From Variovorax flavidus (GTDB taxonomy: Bacteria; Pseudomonadota; Gammaproteobacteria; Burkholderiales; Burkholderiaceae_C): a stretch of 64,000 bases of DNA. Positions 45,546 through 53,959 of the stretch are shown one piece after another. The translations under genes were made by a program, and so were the position numbers. The notes below the pieces were generated by a model, which ran no database searches, was not told the origin of the DNA, and saw only the letters and a program-made list of their open reading frames with translations. Numbering within the stretch: the stretch's first letter is position 1; every line of letters begins with the position of its first letter. Location of the stretch: contig NZ_JASZYE010000003.1 in NCBI RefSeq assembly GCF_030317145.1, positions 905,699 through 969,698 on the forward strand. Reading direction: 5' to 3'.

Positions 45546-46367
45546 CTAGAGGCCCAGCACATCGGACATGTCGAAGAGTCCGCTGCGCTTGTCCGCAAGA
45601 AAACCCACGGCGCGAAGCGCGCCATGGGCGTAGGTCGCGCGGCTCGATGACTTGTGGGTGATCTCGATGCGCTCGCCGGTGCCCGCGAACAGGACGGTGT
45701 GGTCACCCACGATGTCGCCGCCGCGAACGGTGGCGAATCCGATGGTCGATGGATCGCGCTCGCCGGTGACGCCTTCGCGCGCGTAGACGGCGCAATCCTT
45801 CAGGTTCCGGCCGAGCGCCCCGGCCACGACCTCCCCCATCCTGAGCGCCGTGCCGGAAGGCGCGTCGATCTTGTGCCGATGATGCGATTCGATGATCTCG
45901 ATGTCGTAGCCGACCGAAAGCGACTTCGCGGCCAGGGCGAGCAACTCGAAGGTCACGTTGATGCCAACCCCGGTGTTCGGCGCGAACACGATCGCGACAT
46001 CCTGCGCGGCCTCGCTGATGCGAGCCTTCTGCGCGTCGTTGAACCCGGTCGTGCCGATCACGAGCTGCACGCCGAGCGCCCGGCACATCGCGAGGTGCTC
46101 CAGCGTGCGCTCCGGATGCGTGAAGTCGATCAGCACATCAGCGCCGGACAGGCCTGCGCGCAGATCGGAAACGACCTTGACGCCGGTCTCGAACCCGAGC
46201 GCCGCGCCGGCATCCTGGTTCAGCGCGCTGCTGCCGGCGAGCGCGCCCGTGAGGCGGCAATCGGGCGCGTCGCGCATGGCCTCGATCAACATGCGGCCCA
46301 TGCGACCGGTGGCGCCCGCGACGGCGACGCGGCGTTCGGAAGAACGGCTCGGTGCGAAAGTGCGCAT
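45546..46367 (-). CDS. dapB: 4-hydroxy-tetrahydrodipicolinate reductase
   Basis: NAD(P)H-dependent reduction step of the diaminopimelate/lysine pathway. The 273 residues have the N-terminal nucleotide loop VAVAGATGRMGR, DVLIDFTHPE, VIGTTGF and APNTGVGINV. The catalytic and substrate-binding motif ESHHRHKIDAPSGTA is intact. The C terminus GLFDMSDVLGL is typical. It lies 7 bases downstream of a LysE-type exporter gene, an attractive pairing of lysine synthesis with amino acid export. Confidence 0.95.
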   Translation of the reverse strand: MRTFAPSRSSERRVAVAGATGRMGRMLIEAMRDAPDCRLTGALAGSSALNQDAGAALGFETGVKVVSDLRAGLSGADVLIDFTHPERTLEHLAMCRALGVQLVIGTTGFNDAQKARISEAAQDVAIVFAPNTGVGINVTFELLALAAKSLSVGYDIEIIESHHRHKIDAPSGTALRMGEVVAGALGRNLKDCAVYAREGVTGERDPSTIGFATVRGGDIVGDHTVLFAGTGERIEITHKSSSRATYAHGALRAVGFLADKRSGLFDMSDVLGL

Positions 46368-46374
46368 CGAAAGC

Positions 46375-47004
46375 TCAGGCCCGCTGCTTCAGCGCCAGCA
46401 CCGACAGGCCCGAGGCGATGAAGGTCAGGCCCGCCCCGACGTTCAGGCCGGTCCCGACGCGCGGACGCCGCTGGAGCCACAGGGACAGCTTCGAGGCCCA
46501 GCTGCCCAGGATGCTGAAGATGACTGCGCTCATCACGGCGAAGATGGCACCGTAGACGAGCATCTGAACGGTCACCGAGCCCCGCCCCGCGTTCACGAAC
46601 TGCGGCAGGAAAGCCAGCACGAAAAGGCCCGGCTTGGGATTCAGCACGTTGGACAGCAAGCCGGTGAGGAACACCTTGCGCAAAGGCTGGTGCGAACTCG
46701 GCACGAAGGAAATCATGTCCCTGGAAGCCAGGGCCTTGTACCCCAGCCAGAGAAGGTAGAGCCCACCGGCCGCCTTCACCACCCAGAACGCCACGGGCGA
46801 TGCCTGGATGACCAGCGACAAGCCGAGTGCCGCGGCGACCGTGTGGAACATGATCCCGAGGCCGGCGCCCGCGGACGAGAGGCAGGCCGCAACCCGCCCC
46901 TGGCTGAGGCCGCGGCTGATGGCCAGGATGTTGTCGGGGCCAGGCGCCAGGACGACGACGAGGCAAGCCGCCAGATAAGTGAAAAGGATGTCCAAGGGGA
47001 ACAT
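46375..47004 (-). CDS. LysE/RhtB-family amino acid exporter
   Basis: A 209-residue membrane protein with about six helices. The family signature is VVLAPGPDNILAISRGLSQG near residue 20, followed by AAGGLYLLWLGYKAL and FLTGLLSNVLNPKPGLFVLA. LysE/RhtB proteins export lysine, threonine, homoserine and related compounds by proton antiport. The start MFPLDILFTYL is chosen because the upstream frame runs into the divergent SDR promoter. It is the first gene of a two-gene unit with dapB, which hints at lysine-type substrates without proving it. Confidence 0.87.
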   Translation of the reverse strand: MFPLDILFTYLAACLVVVLAPGPDNILAISRGLSQGRVAACLSSAGAGLGIMFHTVAAALGLSLVIQASPVAFWVVKAAGGLYLLWLGYKALASRDMISFVPSSHQPLRKVFLTGLLSNVLNPKPGLFVLAFLPQFVNAGRGSVTVQMLVYGAIFAVMSAVIFSILGSWASKLSLWLQRRPRVGTGLNVGAGLTFIASGLSVLALKQRA

Positions 47005-47155
47005 GCGTGAGGGTCCGTAATGGGTGGTTGATTGTCCGCGGGACCGCAGATTGTCCGATGTTGGCCGTAACCCCTCTTCCGAAATGCCGAACCGCGGGCG
47101 CCGGGCCCATGGCATTCTCCTTCGGCGATCCCGCAAGTGTTTCTGGAGTGATCCG

Positions 47156-48061
47156 ATGGTTGAAGGAAAAGTGGTTCTCGTCACCGGCGCTGGCGGTGGT
47201 ATCGGGCGCGATATCGCGCTCGCCATGGCGAGTCATGGTGCACGCGTGGTGGTCAACGACATCGGCGCCGCAGTCGATGGCCAAGGGAGCAACGCCGGAC
47301 CGGCGCAGCAGGTGGTGGACGAGATCCATGCACTGGGCGGCGAGGCGGTCCCCAGTACCGACAGCGTCGCGGACGCCGCGAGCGCCGCGAAGATCGTGCA
47401 ATGCGCGGTCGACAACTTCGGCCGCATCGACGCCGTCGTCAACAACGCCGGCATCCTGCGCGACCGCTTCTTCCACAAGATGTCGGTGGACGAGTGGGAT
47501 TCGGTGATCAAGGTGCATCTCTACGGCTCGTACTTCGTCAGCCGCGCGGCTGCGACCTTCTTCAAGGAGCAGAACTCGGGCGCCATGGTGCACATGACCT
47601 CGACCTCCGGGCTGATCGGCAACTTCGGCCAGGCCAACTATGCCGCCGCCAAGCTCGGCATCGCGGCGCTGTCGAAGTCGATCGCGCTGGACATGCTCAA
47701 GTTCAACGTGCGCTCCAATTGCATCGCGCCCTTTGCGTGGAGCCGGATGATCGGCGCCATCCCCACCGACACCGAGGAGCAGCGCGTGCGCGTCGCCAAG
47801 ATCCAGCAGATGACGCCGTCGAAGATCGCGCCGCTGGCGGTCTACCTTGCCAGCGATGCGGCAAAGGAAGTCAATGGGCAGATCTTCTCGGTGCGCAACA
47901 ACGAGATCTCGCTGATCAGCCAGCCGCGCCCCGTGCGCTCCATTCACCGCTCCGAAGGCTGGACGCCTCAGACCATCGCCGAGCACGCGATGCCGGCGAT
48001 GCGCGCGAGCTTCTACCCGCTCGACCGCTCGGCGGACGTGTTCAGCTGGGATCCTGTCTAG
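47156..48061 (+). CDS. SDR-family dehydrogenase, MFE-2-like (3-hydroxyacyl-CoA type)
   Basis: A 301-residue short-chain dehydrogenase. The cofactor loop is LVTGAGGGIGRDIA, followed by VVNDIGAAVDGQG, VNNAGILRDRFF, and the catalytic TSTSGLIGNFGQANYAAAKLG (Ser, Tyr, Lys). This insert-containing form resembles the dehydrogenase half of peroxisomal multifunctional enzyme 2, which oxidises 3-hydroxyacyl-CoA. The ATG has GGAG eight bases ahead. It is divergent from lysE and ends at a TAG that is followed at once by a dispersed repeat and then a LysR gene. Confidence 0.85.
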   Translation: MVEGKVVLVTGAGGGIGRDIALAMASHGARVVVNDIGAAVDGQGSNAGPAQQVVDEIHALGGEAVPSTDSVADAASAAKIVQCAVDNFGRIDAVVNNAGILRDRFFHKMSVDEWDSVIKVHLYGSYFVSRAAATFFKEQNSGAMVHMTSTSGLIGNFGQANYAAAKLGIAALSKSIALDMLKFNVRSNCIAPFAWSRMIGAIPTDTEEQRVRVAKIQQMTPSKIAPLAVYLASDAAKEVNGQIFSVRNNEISLISQPRPVRSIHRSEGWTPQTIAEHAMPAMRASFYPLDRSADVFSWDPV

Positions 48062-48063
48062 TT

Positions 48064-48157
48064 GCTCGCCCCCAGGCTTGCCCACTTCGTGTGGCCGCCT
48101 ACCCCCTGCCGGGGGCAACACCGGCGGACCGGCGGAGCCGGATCCGCGGTGTTTCAC
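48064..48157 (+). repeat. Dispersed 3'-end repeat, copy C
   Basis: Starts 2 bases after the SDR stop codon. It is related to copy A (1514-1613) and copy B (52672-52764) in the same orientation relative to the preceding gene. It contains a C-tract/G-tract hairpin, then a long stem-loop at 48117-48153 with outer arms AACACC/GGTGTT and an inner CCGGC/GCCGG stem. An apparent N-terminal extension of the next gene is translation of this repeat. Confidence 0.78.
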
Positions 48158-48262
48158 GAAATGACGGGGCGCTGTGCGGGCTGGCCCCAGGGGGCCTTAG
48201 TGGGATTGGCGGGACAATCAATGTCTTGTCCTCACTGCTTGGCGCGTGCGTGCCTTTCTTGC

Positions 48263-49165
48263 GTGAATCTGCATTTCGACCTTTTTGACCTGAAGCTCTT
48301 TGCCTATGTGGCTGAGGCCAGGAGCCTGACGCGTGGGGCGGACAAGGCCTGCATCTCGCTGGCGGCGGCGTCGACGCGCATCAAGCAGATGGAGGAAGCC
48401 ATCGGCGGGAAGCTGCTGCACCGCAACGCGCAGGGCGTGAGCCTCACTGCGGCGGGCGAAGCCCTGCTCTACCACGCCAAGCGCGTGATGCAGCAGATGG
48501 AGCACCTGCGCATCGACATGCAGGACTTCGGCAAGGGCATCAAGGGGCACGTGCGCGTGTTTGCCAACACCACCTCCATCACCGAATACCTGCCGGAAAA
48601 GCTGGCCGGCTTCCTCACGCGGCATCCGGCCGTGCAGGTGGATCTGCGCGAATATCTCAGCGAGGAGATCGTGCGTGCGGTCGCCGATGGAGGTGCGGAC
48701 ATCGGCATCCTCGCCGGCGATGTGCACACCGGGGATTTCGATTCGCAGCCCTTCGGCCGCAACCAACTGGTGCTGGTGGTGCCCGCGACGCATCGCTTCG
48801 CAGGCGCGGAGTCGATGGCCTTCGTCGACACGCTCGAAGAGCAGCACGTGGGCCTGCACCATGGCAGCGCCATCCATCGCTTCCTGCAGCGCAAGGCGGA
48901 GCTGGCCGGCCAGGGCTACAGCCCGCGCATCCAGGTCGGCAGTTTCGAGGCGATCTGTCTGATGATCGAAGCCGGTGTCGGCGTCGGCGTGCTGCCCGCT
49001 TCATCCGCGCGGCGCCTGTCGCGCGCCTTGCGCATCACCACCGTTCCGCTGGCCGATGCCTGGGCGGAACGCGAACTCAAAATCATTGCGCGCAACCGCG
49101 AGCAACTACCCGCTTCGGCGCGCGAGCTGTTCGACTACCTGGGCCAGCGCGACGCTGGCCCATAG
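48263..49165 (+). CDS. LysR-family transcriptional regulator
   Basis: A 300-residue LysR regulator. The winged helix-turn-helix covers LKLFAYVAEARSLTRGADKA, then ISLAAASTRIKQMEEAIGGK and LLHRNAQGVSLTAAGEALL. The effector domain begins with KGHVRVFANTTSITEYLPEK. I start at GTG 48263 (VNLHFDLFDLK), because the open frame before it is the dispersed repeat and has no LysR sequence. It converges on the CoA-ester operon (49174-55617), ending 9 bases from the last gene of that operon, and is its nearest candidate regulator. Confidence 0.85.
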   Translation: MNLHFDLFDLKLFAYVAEARSLTRGADKACISLAAASTRIKQMEEAIGGKLLHRNAQGVSLTAAGEALLYHAKRVMQQMEHLRIDMQDFGKGIKGHVRVFANTTSITEYLPEKLAGFLTRHPAVQVDLREYLSEEIVRAVADGGADIGILAGDVHTGDFDSQPFGRNQLVLVVPATHRFAGAESMAFVDTLEEQHVGLHHGSAIHRFLQRKAELAGQGYSPRIQVGSFEAICLMIEAGVGVGVLPASSARRLSRALRITTVPLADAWAERELKIIARNREQLPASARELFDYLGQRDAGP

Positions 49166-49173
49166 CCCACGCG

Positions 49174-50019
49174 TCAGCGATCAGCCGCGCGCAGCAAGGC
49201 TTGCGCCTTCAACACCACCGGCCGGTCGACCATCTTGCCGTCGACCGTGACCGGCGCGCCGCCGCTGGCCGCATCGGCATCGATCACCCGCCTTGCCCAA
49301 TCGATCTGAGACGACGTGGGCAAGAAGCCCTGGTTGACGACTGCCACCTGCTTCGGATGAATGCACAGCTTGCCGCCGAAGCCGAAGCGTCTCGCCTGCA
49401 ACGCATCGGCCTCGATGCGCGCGGGGTCGTCGATGGCGGTGCTCACCCCGTCCACCGGCGGCTGCAGGCCCGCGAGACGCGAAGCCAGCACGATCCGCGA
49501 ACGGAAGTACAGCAACTCCGGCCCATCGCCTTCGATGTCGAGTTCGGCCTGGAAATCGATGGTGCCGAACACCAGCCGCTGCACACCAGGTGCCGCCGCG
49601 ATCTCGTCGAGCCGGTCGATGCCGCGTGCGGTTTCGACCAGCGGCAACAAGGCCACGGCAGGAAGCGACGCGGCGATGGTGCGCAGCACGGCGGCGTCCT
49701 CTGCCTTGGGCAGCATGAGCGCATCGACGCCCTGGTGGCCGCACAGGGCGAGGTCGGCTGCATGCCAGGGCGTGCCGACGCCGTTGATGCGAAGAGCGAC
49801 GAGAGGGCCTGCGCCGTCGCCTTCCTCACGTCCGGCTAGCCACTGCGCCACTTGGACGCGAGCCTCCTCCTTGCGATCGGGCGGCACGGCGTCTTCGAGA
49901 TCCAGGACGATCGCATCGGCGCCGCTCTGGCAGGCCTTGTCGAAACGCGCGCCCTGGTGGCCAGGGACGAACAGCAGGCTGCGCACGACAGCCCGCCCCA
50001 ATGACGGTGCGAGTGACAT
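49174..50019 (-). CDS. HpcH/HpaI-family CoA-ester lyase (CitE-like)
   Basis: A 281-residue TIM-barrel lyase of the CitE/malyl-CoA lyase group. RSLLFVPGHQGARFDKA, the ADAIVLDLEDAVPPDRKEEAR metal and substrate motif, LPLVETARGI, and FGGKLCIHPKQVAVVN are all present. Stand-alone members cleave citramalyl-CoA, malyl-CoA or related 3-hydroxyacyl-CoA thioesters into acetyl-CoA and an oxoacid. It is the last gene of a six-gene minus-strand operon. The pathway context suggests a C5 or C6 branched substrate. Confidence 0.85.
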   Translation of the reverse strand: MSLAPSLGRAVVRSLLFVPGHQGARFDKACQSGADAIVLDLEDAVPPDRKEEARVQVAQWLAGREEGDGAGPLVALRINGVGTPWHAADLALCGHQGVDALMLPKAEDAAVLRTIAASLPAVALLPLVETARGIDRLDEIAAAPGVQRLVFGTIDFQAELDIEGDGPELLYFRSRIVLASRLAGLQPPVDGVSTAIDDPARIEADALQARRFGFGGKLCIHPKQVAVVNQGFLPTSSQIDWARRVIDADAASGGAPVTVDGKMVDRPVVLKAQALLRAADR

Positions 50020-50031
50020 CGGCGTCGCCCT

Positions 50032-51387
50032 TCAGCCCAGCAGCCGTCCGACACGCGGTTCGCCGGCCAGACTCCAGATGCGATCGCACAGCGCCTGCGC
50101 CTCTTGCGGCGTGGCGGCCTCGCCGTACTGGGTCAAGCGCTTCATCTTGTCCTCGATCTCCGCGCGGCTCAGCGTGTTGCCCGGATCGCCCTTGGGCTCG
50201 TCGACCCGGCCCGACAGCGTCCGGCCGTCAGTCGTGGTCACGCTGACCTTGCCGATCCAGCGCGCGGGGTAGGCGGTGTCGACTTCGCGGTCGAGTTCCA
50301 TCATCACCTTGTCGCGGAAGCCCGCGACTTCGGGTGCGAGGAAGTCGCGATCGAACTCGGTCAGCCCGGCCCGTCCGTGCACGGCGATCAGGCCCAGCAC
50401 CGTGCCCATCGAGAACTTGCCCTGGTGCACCGTGGCCGGCACGACTACGCGGCCGAGCACGTCGACGGCACCCTGGTGCACGTGGGTGACAACGCGCTCG
50501 ATATCGCCCGCCTTCAGGCCGTTCCGCGACATGACCTGCAGCAGCGCGTCGGCAGCCGGGTGCGTATGGCGGCACGACGCATGGAACTTGAACGAGGTCT
50601 CGGCCAGCGCCCAGCGCGTGCCCAGGCCGTCGATGAGGCGCGCCGGATCGGCGTCGGTCGACATGCCCACGCCCAGCCCCTGCGCGCCTTCGAGCACACG
50701 CGCCGCGCCGGTGAAGCCATCCTGTGCAAGGTAGGCCGACATCAGCCCGCTGGCCGCCGCATGGGCGCAGTGCAGTTGCTTCGAATCGGCGGCGTCGCGC
50801 AGGAACTCCCACACGCCCGCCGACTGCGTGCCGGCCGAGCCGAAGGCGTGCAGCATCTGCGCAGGCGAGAGCCCGAGCAGTCGCCCCACGGCTGCTGCGG
50901 CAGCCAAGGTACCCGCAGTGGCCGTGGTGTGAAAGGTGCGGTAGTGCGAACGTCCGAGGAATTCGCCGACGCGGATGCCAACCTCGTAGCCGGCCACCAC
51001 CGCCGTCAACAGCTGCTTGCCGCTCGCACCCAGCGCCTGCGCAGTCGCGAGCGCCGGCGCGAAAACCACCGCCGCGGGATGGAAGACGGAGCCGTTGTGC
51101 ACGTCGTCCTGCTCCACGTAGTGCGATGCCGCGGCGTTCACGAGCGCGGCGAAGACCGGCGACGTCGTGCGGCGCGAGGTCAGCACTTCGCTTGGCCCAT
51201 CGGCCGGCCCCATCATCTCGGTGAAACGCTGGATGCTGCGCACCGGCCGGGCGGAGCGCGCAGCGAGCACGGAGCCCAGCCAGTCGAGCATCAGGTCCTC
51301 GGCACGGCGAATCACCGCGTCGGGAACCAGCTCGAAAGAGAGTTCGGCAGCAAAGGTGGCCAGGGCCTGGCTGGGGTGCTTGTTCAT
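50032..51387 (-). CDS. MmgE/PrpD-family protein
   Basis: A 451-residue member of the family that includes 2-methylcitrate dehydratase (PrpD) and cis-aconitate decarboxylase. Family motifs are RAEDLMLDWLGSVLA, HYVEQDDVHNGSVFHPAAVV, GYEVGIRVGEFLG and FHTTATAGTLAAAAAVG, FKFHASCRHTHPAADALL, and the Gln/Gly-rich HQGKFSMGTVLGL. The start MNKHPSQAL is chosen because the long upstream frame overlaps the CaiB gene. The two neighbouring lyases suggest that it dehydrates or decarboxylates a tricarboxylate or branched dicarboxylate. Confidence 0.85.
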   Translation of the reverse strand: MNKHPSQALATFAAELSFELVPDAVIRRAEDLMLDWLGSVLAARSARPVRSIQRFTEMMGPADGPSEVLTSRRTTSPVFAALVNAAASHYVEQDDVHNGSVFHPAAVVFAPALATAQALGASGKQLLTAVVAGYEVGIRVGEFLGRSHYRTFHTTATAGTLAAAAAVGRLLGLSPAQMLHAFGSAGTQSAGVWEFLRDAADSKQLHCAHAAASGLMSAYLAQDGFTGAARVLEGAQGLGVGMSTDADPARLIDGLGTRWALAETSFKFHASCRHTHPAADALLQVMSRNGLKAGDIERVVTHVHQGAVDVLGRVVVPATVHQGKFSMGTVLGLIAVHGRAGLTEFDRDFLAPEVAGFRDKVMMELDREVDTAYPARWIGKVSVTTTDGRTLSGRVDEPKGDPGNTLSRAEIEDKMKRLTQYGEAATPQEAQALCDRIWSLAGEPRVGRLLG

Positions 51388-51439
51388 GGCGAAGGTGACT
51401 GGAAGGTGGATTGAACAATCGGACGGCGAGATGGCGATC

Positions 51440-52633
51440 TCACACGGCTTCCTGTGCGCGCAGCGCGGCGATGGCTGCCGCGTCGTAGCCGATCTCGGCC
51501 AGGATCGCGTCGGTGTGCTGCCCCAGTGTCGGAACCGCATCCATGCGCGGGTCCCACTCGCGCGGCATGCCGGGTGGCCACAGCGCTGGGATCGCGCCCG
51601 CACCGGTGCCGACCTCGGTCCAGCGTTCGCGCGCGCGCAGTTGCGGATGCGCCCACACGTCCTGCATGGTGTTGGCCTGCGCATTGGCGATCTGGGCCGC
51701 ATCGAGCCGTTCGATGATCTGCGCCGCGCTGAAGGGGGCGAAGGACTGCACGATGATCTCGCGCAGGGCCTCGCGCGACGCCGTGCGCAGCGTGTTGGAT
51801 GCGAAGCGCGCATCGGTCGCGAGCGCGGGCTGCTCCAGCACCTTGGCGCAGAAGACCTGCCACTCGCGCTCGTTCTGCAGGCCCAGCATCACCATCTTGC
51901 CGTCACCGGCCGGGAACGGACCGTAGGGGTAGATGGTGGCGTGCGCAGCCCCTGCGCGCGCCGGCGGCGCGGCGCCGTCGAAGGCGTAGTACATGGGAAA
52001 GCTCATCCACTCGACCATGCTCTCCAGCATCGAGACGTCGATGCGGCATCCCTTGCCCGTCTTGTCGCGCTGCAGCAGCGCCGCGAGGATGTTGCTGTAC
52101 GCGTACATGCCCGCCGCGATGTCGGCGATGGAACAGCCGGCCTTCGCCATCTCGTCCGGCGTGCCGGTGACCGACAGGAACCCCGACTCGCTCTGGATCA
52201 ACAGGTCGTAGGCCTTCTTGTCGCGATAGGGTCCGGGCTGTTTCGCGTCATCGCCATAGCCGGAGATGTCGCAGACGATCAACCCCTTGTGCTCCTTCGA
52301 CAGCGCCTCGTACGACAGGCCCAGCCGCGCAGCGGCGCCGGGCGCGAGGTTCTGCACCAGCACGTCCGCCTCGGCAACGAGACGCCTGAGCACTTCCTGG
52401 CCCTGCGGATGCTTCACGTCCAGCGTCAGGCTTTCCTTGGAGCGATTCGTCCAGACGAAGTGCGAGGCCAGGCCGTTCACACGCTGGTCGTAGGCGCGCG
52501 CAAAATCGCCGGTGCCTGGCCGCTCGACCTTGATGACGCGTGCGCCCAGGTCAGCCAGTTGCCGCGTGCAGAACGGTGCTGCGATGGCATGTTCGAGCGT
52601 GAGGACGGTGATGCCTTCGAGCGGACGGTTCAT
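51440..52633 (-). CDS. CaiB/BaiF-family CoA-transferase
   Basis: A 397-residue class III CoA-transferase. The N-terminal GITVLTLEHAIAAPFCTRQL and ARVIKVERPGTGDFAR carry the CoA-binding arginine region. NRSKESLTLDVKHPQGQEVL leads to the catalytic Asp region, and ISGYGDDAKQPGPYRDKKAYD is a family mark. FPAGDGKMVMLGLQNEREWQVFC supplies the C-terminal domain. It activates a carboxylate by CoA transfer and is the logical entry enzyme of this operon. The 134-base gap upstream contains dispersed repeat copy B. Confidence 0.9.
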   Translation of the reverse strand: MNRPLEGITVLTLEHAIAAPFCTRQLADLGARVIKVERPGTGDFARAYDQRVNGLASHFVWTNRSKESLTLDVKHPQGQEVLRRLVAEADVLVQNLAPGAAARLGLSYEALSKEHKGLIVCDISGYGDDAKQPGPYRDKKAYDLLIQSESGFLSVTGTPDEMAKAGCSIADIAAGMYAYSNILAALLQRDKTGKGCRIDVSMLESMVEWMSFPMYYAFDGAAPPARAGAAHATIYPYGPFPAGDGKMVMLGLQNEREWQVFCAKVLEQPALATDARFASNTLRTASREALREIIVQSFAPFSAAQIIERLDAAQIANAQANTMQDVWAHPQLRARERWTEVGTGAGAIPALWPPGMPREWDPRMDAVPTLGQHTDAILAEIGYDAAAIAALRAQEAV

Positions 52634-52671
52634 GTCGGTTTCATCTCAAGTAAAGGGCCGAGATTGCATGG

Positions 52672-52764
52672 TTTCTGGAATACCGCGGAACCGGCTTTGC
52701 CGGGCCGCAGGTATTGACCCCTGCAAGGGGGTGGGCGGCCACACGAAGTGGGCAAGCCTGAGGG
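52672..52764 (-). repeat. Dispersed 3'-end repeat, copy B
   Basis: Starts 3 bases after the acyl-CoA dehydrogenase stop. It is related to copies A and C. The stem-loop 52679-52715 has outer arms AATACC/GGTATT, different from both other copies yet still fully paired, which is compensatory change. It interrupts the otherwise tight CoA operon. Confidence 0.77.
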
Positions 52765-52767
52765 TGT

Positions 52768-53928
52768 TCAAAATGACCTCGGCAAGCCCAGCATGTGCTC
52801 GGCGACGTAGCTCAGGATCAGGTTCGTCGAGATCGGCGCCACCTGGTAGAGGCGTGTCTCGCGGAACTTGCGCTCCACGTCGTATTCGGCCGCGAAGCCG
52901 AAGCCGCCGTGGAACTGCAGGCAGGCGTTGGCCGCCTCCCACGAGGCCTTGGCCGCGAGGTACTTCGCCATGTTGGCCTGCGCGCCGCAAGGCTCGCGCG
53001 CATCGAACCGGCGGCAGGCCTCGTAGCGCATGAGGTCGGCAGCCTCGATCTCGATGAAGGCTTCGGCAATGGGAAACTGCACGCCCTGGTTCTGGCCGAT
53101 GGGCCGGCCGAAGACGACGCGCTCCTTCGTATAGGCCGTGACCTTGTCGATGAACCAGTAGCCGTCGCCGATGCACTCCGCCGCAATCAGCGTGCGTTCG
53201 GCATTCAGGCCATCGAGGATGTACCTGAAGCCCTGCCCTTCCTCGCCAATGAGGTTCTCGGCCGGGATCTCCAGGTTCTCGAAGAACAGCTCGTTCGTCT
53301 CGTGGTTGACCATGTTGAGGATGGGCCGCACGGTCAGCCCGTTGCCGATGGCTTCGCGCAGGTCGACGATGAAGATCGACATGCCTTCGGATTTCTTCTT
53401 CACGTCAGCCAGCGGCGTGGTGCGCGCGAGCAGGATCATCAGGTCGGAGTGCTGGATGCGCGAGATCCAGACCTTCTGGCCGTTGATGACGTAGCGGTCG
53501 CCCTTTTTCACCGCCGTGGTCTTGATCTTCGTGGTGTCGGTGCCGGTGGACGGCTCGGTCACGCCCATGGACTGCAGGCGCAGGTCGCCGCTCGCGATCT
53601 TCGGCAGGTACTGCTGCTTCTGCGCTTCGGAGCCGTGGCGCAGCAAGGTACCCATGTTGTACATCTGGCCATGGCAGGCCCCGGAGTTTCCTCCGGCGCG
53701 GTTGATCTCTTCCATGATGACCGAGGCCTCGGTGAGCCCGAGGCCCGAGCCGCCGTACTCCTGCGGGATCAGCGCGGCCATCCAGCCGGCCTTGGTCAGC
53801 GCATCGACGAACTCGGCCGGATAGGCGCGTGCCTCGTCGACCTTGCGGAAGTATTCATTGGGGAACTGCGCGCACAGGTCGCGCACCGCGTCGCGGATGT
53901 CCTGGTGTCGGGGATTGGAGTCGCTCAT
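52768..53928 (-). CDS. Acyl-CoA dehydrogenase
   Basis: A 386-residue flavin acyl-CoA dehydrogenase. LIPQEYGGSGLGLTEASVIMEE, the FAD loop QSMGVTEPSTGTDTTKIKT, KVWISRIQHSDL, and the C-terminal ANACLQFHGGFGFAAEYDVE-type motif are intact. Together with a CoA-transferase upstream in the pathway and a MaoC-type hydratase next to it, it probably forms an alpha,beta-unsaturated acyl-CoA such as a methylsuccinyl or similar derivative. The substrate is inferred only from neighbours. Confidence 0.9.
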   Translation of the reverse strand: MSDSNPRHQDIRDAVRDLCAQFPNEYFRKVDEARAYPAEFVDALTKAGWMAALIPQEYGGSGLGLTEASVIMEEINRAGGNSGACHGQMYNMGTLLRHGSEAQKQQYLPKIASGDLRLQSMGVTEPSTGTDTTKIKTTAVKKGDRYVINGQKVWISRIQHSDLMILLARTTPLADVKKKSEGMSIFIVDLREAIGNGLTVRPILNMVNHETNELFFENLEIPAENLIGEEGQGFRYILDGLNAERTLIAAECIGDGYWFIDKVTAYTKERVVFGRPIGQNQGVQFPIAEAFIEIEAADLMRYEACRRFDAREPCGAQANMAKYLAAKASWEAANACLQFHGGFGFAAEYDVERKFRETRLYQVAPISTNLILSYVAEHMLGLPRSF

Positions 53929-53959
53929 GGCAGTGGGATCGTGTTGTTGGGTGTGAACT

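Noticed and set aside
48062..48262. N-terminal extension of the LysR protein (67 extra residues)
   Set aside because: The extension is translation of a dispersed repeat that also occurs at two other places, and LysR proteins normally start just before the helix-turn-helix.
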